This document shows positions 1-7,803 of a stretch of DNA of 36,343 bases, piece by piece; the stretch's first letter is position 1, and each line of letters starts with the position of its first letter. The notes beneath the pieces were generated by a model. It saw only the letters and a program-made list of their open reading frames with translations, did not search any database and was not told where the DNA came from. Source of the DNA: Paludibacter sp. GTDB lineage: Bacteria; Bacteroidota; Bacteroidia; Bacteroidales; Paludibacteraceae. The position numbers were made by a program, and so were the translations under genes. Location of the stretch: positions 1 to 36,343 of the forward strand of contig JAQUYE010000023.1 of the NCBI GenBank assembly GCA_028691965.1, written 5' to 3'.

Positions 1-15
1 ATAAGTTGTTGAGAA

Positions 16-2325
16 ATGAAGAAAGGTATTTCAATCTTAGTTTTAACTGTTGTGACAACATTCCTTTTTGCAGGTAAACACGACGAACGTGTAGAGCAAT
101 TACTACAGTCGATGACCCTCGAAGAAAAGGTTGGTCAGATGGCTCAGGTAACCATCGACATACTGATGGATCAGCAATCGTGGAAACTGAACGACTCGAT
201 GATGCGCAAAGGCATAGTCGACTATAAAATCGGCTCCGTACTTAACACCTGGAACAACTCGCCACAAAACATCAACAATTGGCATGAAGCAGTGAAGACT
301 CTGCAGTCGTACACCCAACACACCCGATTGAAAATACCACTCGTAGTAGGTGTCGATGCCATTCACGGCGCGAACTACACCGACAAGGCTACGCTTTTCC
401 CTCAGCAGATTGCTCAGGCAGCAAGCTTTAACCGTGCCCTGGTGCGTCGCGCTGCTGAAATTACGGCTTACGAAACCCGTGCCGGTTCGCTGCCATGGAC
501 GTTCTCACCTGTACTGGACCTGGGAACGGATGTTCGCTGGCCCCGCCTGTGGGAAACCTTCGGAGAAGATCCCTACCTGGCATCGGCCCTTGGTGTCGAA
601 ATGGTAAAAGGCTATCAGGGGAATGATTCCTCTTCGATAGGACCGAAAAACATCATGGCCTGCGCCAAACACTTCCTTGGTTATTCAGTACCTGTTACCG
701 GCAAGGACCGTACACCGGCTTTTATTCCCGACAATGTATTACGTGAATATCACCTGCCCTCCTTTCAGGCAGCTGTTGAAGCAGGAGTTGGATCCATAAT
801 GGTGAACTCTGGTTTAATAAACGGAATACCTGTTCATGCAAGTCACTATCACCTTACCGAACTCTTAAAAGAAGAGCTGGGCTTTCAAGGAGTCATTGTA
901 ACCGACTGGATGGATATTGAAAACCTGTTCAGGCGTGATCGATTCGCCACTTCTTCGAAAGATGCTGTACGGCTGGCTATCAATGCCGGTATTGATATGG
1001 CGATGATACCCTATAACTACGACTTTTGTGATCACCTGATCGAATTGGTTAACGAAGGTGGAGTTGCTATCGAACGTGTTGATGACGCAGTGCGACGTAT
1101 CCTGAGAATGAAAATGGAGTTGAACTTATTCGATCGACCTTACGAGAATCCGGCCGATTATCCTGAATTTGGTTCGAAAGCTTTTGAACGGGATGCATAC
1201 CTTACTGCTACCGAAGCCATCACTTTATTAAAAAACGACACTACTATCCTGCCGTTGAAAGCCGGCAGCAAACTGCTTATCACCGGTCCGAATGCCAATT
1301 CGATGCGGGCCCTTAACGGTGGCTGGTCGTATTCCTGGCTGGGAGACAAAACCGAACAGTACGCACGGCAATACAACACCATCGTGGAAGCCCTGCAACA
1401 GGCTGCTTCAACTAATGATGGGTCAGTAAGTTATATCCCCGGCGTAAGCTATGTGGAAAGCGGAAAATATTGGGAAGAAAAGGAAGTGAATATCGCTGCC
1501 GCCGTGAAACAGGCCCGTAAATCCGATTATGTATTAGTATGTATAGGCGAAAACTCTTACACCGAAAAACCGGGAGATACGCATGATTTATCACTGTCGC
1601 CCCTGCAGCTAAAACTAGCACGTGCCTTACTGGCAACCGGCAAACCGGTGATTTTGATTTTAAACCAGGGACGCCCCCGTATTTTGCATGAGCTGGCCGA
1701 CAAGGCGGCAGCCGTTGTGATGACCTATCTGCCGGGTAACTTTGGCGCCGATGCCCTGGCTGATATTCTGTTCGGCAAAGTAAACCCGAGTGGTAAGCTG
1801 CCCTTTACCTATCCGCGTTATCCACATACGCTGGTCAATTACTTCCACAAGTACTCGGAAGAACAAACCAGGGCCGAAGGGGTATATACTTACGAATCAG
1901 ATTATGCTCCCCTGTACGAATTCGGACATGGGCTGAGCTACACCAACTTCACCTACAGCAACTTAGCACTTAAGTCGGCCGGCAATCCTTCAACCAACCC
2001 CTCCACTCCTCTTCGTATCAACGAAGATGATGTACTGGAAGTATCCGTTCAACTTACCAACAATGGTGAACGTGCAGGAAAAGAAGCAGTATTGCTCTAC
2101 CTCTCCGATTTGTACGCATCGCTGGCACCCGACATGAAACGCCTGAAAGGATTTGAGAAAGTTGAACTACAAGCGGGTGAAACTACAACCGTCACCTTCC
2201 GGCTTACTAAAAAGGAACTTTCGTTCGTAACGGTCGACAGTAAAACGATTGCCGAACCCGGTGAGTTTGAAATTCGTATCGGTGATCAAAAAGCCAGGTT
2301 TGAATTAGTACCCCTGATCCACTAA
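16..2325 (+). CDS. GH3 family beta-glucosidase, secreted
   Basis: Glycoside hydrolase family 3 enzyme of 769 aa, probably a periplasmic beta-glucosidase that trims glucose from cello- or glucomanno-oligosaccharides. A signal peptide covers about residues 1-20. The (beta/alpha)8 domain carries the KHF motif and the nucleophile motif VTDWMD with Asp297. The second alpha/beta domain follows at about 400-600, with a GENSYTEKPGD segment of the kind that holds the acid/base. A fibronectin-III-like C-terminal domain ends the protein, so the length is normal for a three-domain GH3. It is the first gene in the window, but only 15 bases precede it and the operon clearly starts upstream. The next gene follows after 13 nt. 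GH3 also contains xylosidases and other exo-enzymes; the glucosidase call rests on the glucomannan context. Confidence 0.9.
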   Translation: MKKGISILVLTVVTTFLFAGKHDERVEQLLQSMTLEEKVGQMAQVTIDILMDQQSWKLNDSMMRKGIVDYKIGSVLNTWNNSPQNINNWHEAVKTLQSYTQHTRLKIPLVVGVDAIHGANYTDKATLFPQQIAQAASFNRALVRRAAEITAYETRAGSLPWTFSPVLDLGTDVRWPRLWETFGEDPYLASALGVEMVKGYQGNDSSSIGPKNIMACAKHFLGYSVPVTGKDRTPAFIPDNVLREYHLPSFQAAVEAGVGSIMVNSGLINGIPVHASHYHLTELLKEELGFQGVIVTDWMDIENLFRRDRFATSSKDAVRLAINAGIDMAMIPYNYDFCDHLIELVNEGGVAIERVDDAVRRILRMKMELNLFDRPYENPADYPEFGSKAFERDAYLTATEAITLLKNDTTILPLKAGSKLLITGPNANSMRALNGGWSYSWLGDKTEQYARQYNTIVEALQQAASTNDGSVSYIPGVSYVESGKYWEEKEVNIAAAVKQARKSDYVLVCIGENSYTEKPGDTHDLSLSPLQLKLARALLATGKPVILILNQGRPRILHELADKAAAVVMTYLPGNFGADALADILFGKVNPSGKLPFTYPRYPHTLVNYFHKYSEEQTRAEGVYTYESDYAPLYEFGHGLSYTNFTYSNLALKSAGNPSTNPSTPLRINEDDVLEVSVQLTNNGERAGKEAVLLYLSDLYASLAPDMKRLKGFEKVELQAGETTTVTFRLTKKELSFVTVDSKTIAEPGEFEIRIGDQKARFELVPLIH

Positions 2326-2338
2326 AACAAAGCAACTA

Positions 2339-4690
2339 ATGAACACACGCACTCTTACAGGACTACTTATCAGTCTGACCGCACTCCTGCTTCTCTCCTG
2401 CAGTCCGGCAAAAAACAACACTCAATACGTAACCATAAGTGATAATCAGTTTATGATCAACGGACAACCCTTTTATTATGTGGGCACCAACTTCTGGTTT
2501 GGAGCTATCCTCGGATCAACCGGCGAAGGTGGCGACCGCGACCGGCTGCTGCGTGAACTTGACTTTATGAATTCCAACGGAATCGATAATCTCCGTATCC
2601 TGATTGGCGCCGATGGCGAAAATGGAGTGGCTACTAAAGTAGAACCTACCCTGCAAACAGCACCCGGAGTATACAACGACACTATCTTCGACGGACTTGA
2701 TTTCTTATTGGCCGAGATGGGCAAACGCAATATGAAAGCAGTGTTGTATTTTACCAACTCCTGGGAGTGGTCGGGCGGTTATGGCCAGTATCTCAACTGG
2801 GCCGGTAAAGGCAAAAACCCTATTCCGGCAATCGACGGATGGCCGGCTTACATGGAATATGTTCAGCAATACGCTTCCTGTGAAGAATGTCACGAAATGC
2901 TCAAAAACCACATCACGAAGGTAATTACCCGCACAAACAGCTATACAGGAAAGAAATACGCCGACGATCCCACTATCTTTTCCTGGCAAATAGGCAACGA
3001 ACCCCGTGCTTTTTCAGCCGAAAACAAAGAAGCCTTTGCTAAGTGGATCGCCGAAATGGCCGCTCATATCAAATCGCTTGATGCAAATCATCTGGTGAGT
3101 CTGGGCTCTGAAGGAAAACATGGATGCGAACAGGACATAGCACTTTGGGAACAACTCCATACCGACCCGAACATCGATTACCTAACTTTCCACATCTGGC
3201 CTAAAAACTGGAGTTGGATTGACATTGAGGATATGCAGGGAACCCTTCAGAATGCTATCGACAGCACGAAAGCCTATATGAACCTACATCTCGAAGTAGC
3301 CCGCCGACTGAAAAAACCGGCTGTACTTGAGGAGTTTGGTTTCCCACGTGATACACACCTTTACACTCCCGATCAGCCGACAACACTTCGGGATGCCTAC
3401 TACGAGTCAGTATTCGAACAGATCCTACAGGCAGCCAACCAAAAAGACGTGATGGCCGGATGTAATTTCTGGTCGTGGGCAGGTTATGGGCGACCTTCGC
3501 ATGAATTCTGGCAGAAAGGAGATGACTACCTGGGTGATCCAGCACAGGAAGAACAGGGATTAAATGCGGTTTACGACACCGACAGCACCGTCGGTCTAAT
3601 CAAAAAATACAATTCACTGTTACGTAACCGCCCCGTACTTGCCGACATTCGTGCTTTACCACAGACTGTTGCCCTGTTTGAACGAATGAAGTCCCTCATG
3701 GAAAAGGGAATTATGTTCGGACATCAGGATGATCCTGCATACGGACATGGATGGTACGGTGAGAAAGACCGATCGGATGTGAAAGACATCACCGGCGAGT
3801 ACCCTGCCGTATCGGGCTGGGAAATCGGACATATTGAAATTGCTGCCGACTACAACCTGGATTCCATTTATTTCACAGATATGAAACGCATGATTCGTGA
3901 AGTGCACGAACGCGGAGCTATCAATACCATCAGCTGGCACGGGGATAATATCGCTACGGGTAATACTGCCTGGGATTGCGAACAGGATACGGTTGTAAGC
4001 AGCATACTGCCCGGTGGTATTCATCACGCAGCATTTATTGCTTACCTCGACAAGGTGGCCGACTTCTTTCTGGACCTCAAAGACAGTAAAGGCGAACTGA
4101 TACCGGTCATTTTCAGAATGTATCACGAACATACAGGCGGTTGGTTCTGGTGGGGAAACAAGCAATGTACCCAGGAAGAATACAACGAACTGTACAGAAT
4201 GACCGTACGACACTTACGGGATAAGCGTAACGTTCATAATATCCTCTACGGATTCTCTCCGGCAAGCATTCATACCACTGAAGAGTTCTTAAGTCGTTAC
4301 CCCGGCGACGAATGGGTTGATATTGTTGGATTCGACACTTATTTCTACAACCCCGGGGCAGCAGATTCAAAAGACAAATACACTACTGACATTCGCGCAG
4401 GTCTTAAGGTTGTAACTGAGTATGCAAGCAAGAAAGGTAAAATCCCTGTGCTGGCCGAGACCGGGTTGGAAGGTGTGGTAATTGATACTTTTTTCACTGA
4501 AATACTCTATCCGGCGATGAAGGACTTTACATTCAGCTATGTATTACTGTGGCGCAATGCCTACACCATGGCACACCATCATTATGTTCCCTATCCGGGA
4601 CATCCGGCAGCAGATGACTTCAAAAAATTTACTGAGAAAGATGACATCCTGATGGCTTCGGATGTGAAAAACGAAGGACAGCCATTTTAA
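2339..4690 (+). CDS. Bifunctional lipoprotein endo-beta-mannanase, GH5 (subfamily 7-like) + GH26
   Basis: A 783-aa protein with two complete catalytic domains for beta-1,4-mannan. A lipoprotein signal peptide ends in the lipobox LLSC, with Cys21 as the lipidated residue, so the protein is probably anchored in the outer membrane. Residues about 30-430 are a GH5 mannanase domain with acid/base Glu221 in GNEPRAF and nucleophile Glu332 in LEEFGFP. Residues about 440-775 are a GH26 domain with acid/base Glu597 in MYHEHTGGWFWWG and nucleophile Glu707 in LAETG. All four catalytic residues are present, so both domains should be active. Single-domain mannanases are usually about half this length. It probably makes the first cuts, producing oligosaccharides for the exo-enzymes and importer encoded around it. 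The gaps to its neighbours are 13 and 8 nt, fitting one operon. Confidence 0.93.
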   Translation: MNTRTLTGLLISLTALLLLSCSPAKNNTQYVTISDNQFMINGQPFYYVGTNFWFGAILGSTGEGGDRDRLLRELDFMNSNGIDNLRILIGADGENGVATKVEPTLQTAPGVYNDTIFDGLDFLLAEMGKRNMKAVLYFTNSWEWSGGYGQYLNWAGKGKNPIPAIDGWPAYMEYVQQYASCEECHEMLKNHITKVITRTNSYTGKKYADDPTIFSWQIGNEPRAFSAENKEAFAKWIAEMAAHIKSLDANHLVSLGSEGKHGCEQDIALWEQLHTDPNIDYLTFHIWPKNWSWIDIEDMQGTLQNAIDSTKAYMNLHLEVARRLKKPAVLEEFGFPRDTHLYTPDQPTTLRDAYYESVFEQILQAANQKDVMAGCNFWSWAGYGRPSHEFWQKGDDYLGDPAQEEQGLNAVYDTDSTVGLIKKYNSLLRNRPVLADIRALPQTVALFERMKSLMEKGIMFGHQDDPAYGHGWYGEKDRSDVKDITGEYPAVSGWEIGHIEIAADYNLDSIYFTDMKRMIREVHERGAINTISWHGDNIATGNTAWDCEQDTVVSSILPGGIHHAAFIAYLDKVADFFLDLKDSKGELIPVIFRMYHEHTGGWFWWGNKQCTQEEYNELYRMTVRHLRDKRNVHNILYGFSPASIHTTEEFLSRYPGDEWVDIVGFDTYFYNPGAADSKDKYTTDIRAGLKVVTEYASKKGKIPVLAETGLEGVVIDTFFTEILYPAMKDFTFSYVLLWRNAYTMAHHHYVPYPGHPAADDFKKFTEKDDILMASDVKNEGQPF

Positions 4691-4698
4691 TACAATCT

Positions 4699-6603
4699 AT
4701 GGTTACTAAAACTATACTATCGCTTTTTCTCCTGCTCATGTGCTCCCTGTCTGCCGGTGCACAGGATATCACTGTGACTGTGAATGCCACAGCAGATAAA
4801 ACACCGATATCTCCCTATATTTACGGACGTAACAACAGCTTTGTAAACACCTTTGGCTCCGCTACTGCAGCATCCGACATCCAAAAATTCACCGAAGCCG
4901 GATTGAGGTTTGCCCGCGAAAACGGGGGTAATAATGCCACGAAATACAACTGGCGTAAAAAGATATCCAGTCACCCCGACTGGTACAACAATGTGTACGA
5001 CCGCGATTGGGACGCCGTTTCGAAGATGGTTGAACAGGAAGCACCGGGTATGCAGGTAATGTGGGCATTCCAACTGCTTGGACGTGTTGCCTCCTCTAAA
5101 AACTATAATTTCAACGACTGGGCGTACAACCAATCCAGGTGGTGGGATGGATGTAGCCAAAACCTTGCGGGAGGTGGAGTAGTAAACCAGGCCGGAGGGT
5201 CAAAAGCTACTACCAATGGTAATCCGGAGTTATATACCAAAGAATGGCCGGCCGACTCCACCACTGCCATTCTCACGCATTGGTTCGGACAGGGAGGTAT
5301 AGGTCTTACTAAAGAGAACTTCAGGTACTGGAGCATGGACAACGAACCCGACATATGGAATGGCACTCACGATGATGTGATGCCCACCCAGCTTTCGGCC
5401 GATGCTTTTATGACCAACTATTTCGCGGTAGCCAAAAAAGCGCGGGCTCTGTATCCCGGTATCAAACTATGCGGACCGGTGGTTACCAACGAATGGCAAT
5501 GGTACAAGTATGCCGGCGAAAACCTGCGTATCGGCAATCAGTATTATTGTTGGCTCGAATATTTTATTAAACGGGCTGCCGACGAAGAAAAAGCGACCGG
5601 AATACGGGTACTCGATGTAGTGGATATACACTGGTATCCGGGCGAAAGCAACGATGCAGAGCTAGTTCAGCTTCACCGTGTTTTTTATGATACAAATTAC
5701 AGCTATCCGGGTGCCAATGGGTTAAGAACCATCAATGGAGGGTGGGACACATCGCTAAACAAAGAATATATTTTTGGACGAATAGAAAGCTGGCTGACAA
5801 CCCATTTCGGTCCGAATCATGGTATCGGCATCGGGCTGAGCGAATTCGGCAGTAATTCTCAGAAACCGAATGTCAATGCGGTTCTATATGCATCCATGCT
5901 GGGTACGTTTGCCAACAACAAAATAGAACTGTTTACTCCCTGGCATTGGACAATCGGGATGTGGGAGGTGTTGCATTTGTTTAGCCGGTATTCACATCCT
6001 TTCAACCTCCCGACCACTTCTACCAACGAAGGTACAGTGTCGGGTTACTCGTCTGTTTCGGCCGACAACGACTCAATCACCCTGATGGTGGTGAACCGTG
6101 ACCTGAATGCCTCAAAAACTGTAAAAGTAAACCTAAACGGCTTTGAGGCACGTAACGGATCTCACACAAGCCTGCAATTAGCAGCACTTCCGGGCACAGA
6201 AACCTTTGTTTCGCACACTCAGAACGCTCTTAACAAAAATACAGTTACAGTAGAGAATTCTGGTTTCACGATTACTGTACCTCCTTTATCGACAACAGCA
6301 GTACTGATTGCTGCTTCAACTTCAGCCCTTACTGATATTCCAGTGGATAGTAGTGCCCCGCTACTCTACCCCAATCCGGCATCCGACTGTGTAAATATTC
6401 GCTTAGCCGAGGTTGGTAGCGGTGATGTTACTACCCGCATTTACACTCCGGAGGGAAAACTAATCCATTCAGAACTGTTACGGGGACAGGGAACCGGACT
6501 TTTACAACTAAACACCCACCATCTTACGGATGGTCTGTATATCATTCAATTAGAAAATAAGAAATCAACAAGTTATAGCTATATAAGCATCCAAAAACCG
6601 TAA
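4699..6603 (+). CDS. GH44 endo-beta-1,4-glucanase/xyloglucanase with T9SS C-terminal sorting domain
   Basis: A 634-aa secreted enzyme with a signal peptide of about 21 residues ending in SAGAQ. The body matches GH44: an early SPYIYGRNN segment, acid/base Glu216 in YWSMDNEPDIW and nucleophile Glu382 in GLSEFGSN. GH44 enzymes cut beta-1,4-glucan, often also xyloglucan or glucomannan. After the catalytic and beta-sandwich domains, the last 80 or so residues form a type A T9SS sorting domain: LLYPNPASD, then a GKLI-type strand and GLYIIQLE near the end. The protein is therefore probably exported through the type IX system and attached to, or released from, the cell surface. It lies 8 nt after the mannanase gene. 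The family call is firm; the exact substrate preference is inferred from context. Confidence 0.92.
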   Translation: MVTKTILSLFLLLMCSLSAGAQDITVTVNATADKTPISPYIYGRNNSFVNTFGSATAASDIQKFTEAGLRFARENGGNNATKYNWRKKISSHPDWYNNVYDRDWDAVSKMVEQEAPGMQVMWAFQLLGRVASSKNYNFNDWAYNQSRWWDGCSQNLAGGGVVNQAGGSKATTNGNPELYTKEWPADSTTAILTHWFGQGGIGLTKENFRYWSMDNEPDIWNGTHDDVMPTQLSADAFMTNYFAVAKKARALYPGIKLCGPVVTNEWQWYKYAGENLRIGNQYYCWLEYFIKRAADEEKATGIRVLDVVDIHWYPGESNDAELVQLHRVFYDTNYSYPGANGLRTINGGWDTSLNKEYIFGRIESWLTTHFGPNHGIGIGLSEFGSNSQKPNVNAVLYASMLGTFANNKIELFTPWHWTIGMWEVLHLFSRYSHPFNLPTTSTNEGTVSGYSSVSADNDSITLMVVNRDLNASKTVKVNLNGFEARNGSHTSLQLAALPGTETFVSHTQNALNKNTVTVENSGFTITVPPLSTTAVLIAASTSALTDIPVDSSAPLLYPNPASDCVNIRLAEVGSGDVTTRIYTPEGKLIHSELLRGQGTGLLQLNTHHLTDGLYIIQLENKKSTSYSYISIQKP

Positions 6604-6615
6604 AAAAGTACAACA

Positions 6616-7794
6616 ATGAACGAATTTGATACAGCATTACAGCGGTTGAAAGCCGATCATGAAGCATTACTGTCGAAGAAAAATGTAAAGCAGATCGGTG
6701 GTAATGGCATATACGACCGTTATGTTAACCCCATTCTTACCGGAGCTCATGCACCTTTACACTGGCGCTACGATTTTAATCCGGCTACCAATCCCTACCT
6801 GATGGAACGTATTGGCATTAATGCCACCCTCAATTCAGGTGCTATCAAATGGAAGGACAGGTACGTTCTGGTGGTTCGCGTGGAAGGAAACGACCGCAAG
6901 TCCTTTTTTGCGATAGCCGAGAGCGATAACGGGATAGACAACTTCCGCTTTTGGGACGAACCCATCACCCTGCCCGAGACCGATGAACCGGATACCAATG
7001 TGTACGATATGCGATTAACAGCGCACGAAGACGGGTGGATTTACGGTGTGTTCTGCAGTGAACGTAAGGATCCGAACGCAGCACCCGGCGATTTATCATC
7101 AGCAGTGGCGGCAGCAGGTATTGCACGTACGAAAGATTTAGTAAACTGGGAACGACTTCCGGATCTGAAAACCCGCAGTCAGCAACGCAACGTGGTACTT
7201 CATCCCGAATTTGTAAATGGCAACTACGCACTCTATACCCGTCCCCAGGATGGATTTATAGATACCGGCAGTGGTGGCGGAATCGGATGGGCCCTGATCG
7301 ACGACATCACCAACGCGGTGGTTACCAACGAAAAGATCATCAACCAGCGCTTTTACCACACCATCAAGGAAATGAAAAACGGCGAAGGTCCGCATCCGAT
7401 TAAGACTGATAAAGGATGGCTGCACCTTGCACATGGTGTGCGCGGATGTGCTGCAGGATTGCGGTATGTGTTGTATCTTTACCTCACCGATCTGGAAGAT
7501 CCTTCCAAACTGATTGCCGAGCCGGCAGGTCACTTTATGGCTCCCGAAGGTGAAGAACGGGTGGGAGATGTTTCGAACGTGCTATTTACCAACGGATGGA
7601 TTGCCGATGATGATGGTAAAGTATTCATTTATTACGCTTCTTCGGACACACGTATGCATGTAGCTACCTCGACCATCGACAAGCTACTGGATTATGTCAT
7701 CAATACTCCGCAGGATGGTTATCGTTCGGCTGCATCGGTTGAGACTATTAAAGAATTAGTAAAGAAAAACAAATCAGTGGTTAACAGGTATTGA
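6616..7794 (+). CDS. GH130 4-O-beta-D-mannosyl-D-glucose phosphorylase
   Basis: A cytoplasmic phosphorylase of 392 aa with no signal peptide. GH130 subfamily 1 enzymes convert Man-beta-1,4-Glc plus phosphate into alpha-mannose-1-phosphate and glucose. The length and the N-terminal block match the mannosylglucose phosphorylase type known from Bacteroides fragilis. The motif NVYDMRL contains Asp131, which fits the catalytic acid position of that family, and the five-bladed propeller repeats run through the rest. The 2-epimerase encoded at 16342 would supply its substrate from mannobiose, so the two form the known epimerase-phosphorylase route for mannan. It starts 12 nt after the GH44 gene and is followed 9 nt later by the GH2 gene. 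The alternative, a mannan-oligosaccharide phosphorylase (GH130_2), is less likely given the N-terminal extension. Confidence 0.93.
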   Translation: MNEFDTALQRLKADHEALLSKKNVKQIGGNGIYDRYVNPILTGAHAPLHWRYDFNPATNPYLMERIGINATLNSGAIKWKDRYVLVVRVEGNDRKSFFAIAESDNGIDNFRFWDEPITLPETDEPDTNVYDMRLTAHEDGWIYGVFCSERKDPNAAPGDLSSAVAAAGIARTKDLVNWERLPDLKTRSQQRNVVLHPEFVNGNYALYTRPQDGFIDTGSGGGIGWALIDDITNAVVTNEKIINQRFYHTIKEMKNGEGPHPIKTDKGWLHLAHGVRGCAAGLRYVLYLYLTDLEDPSKLIAEPAGHFMAPEGEERVGDVSNVLFTNGWIADDDGKVFIYYASSDTRMHVATSTIDKLLDYVINTPQDGYRSAASVETIKELVKKNKSVVNRY

Positions 7795-7803
7795 TTATTG
7801 GCT

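Noticed and set aside
3656-4213. 185-aa minus-strand frame inside the GH5/GH26 gene
   Set aside because: It is a shadow of the GH26 coding frame; the plus strand carries all the catalytic motifs.
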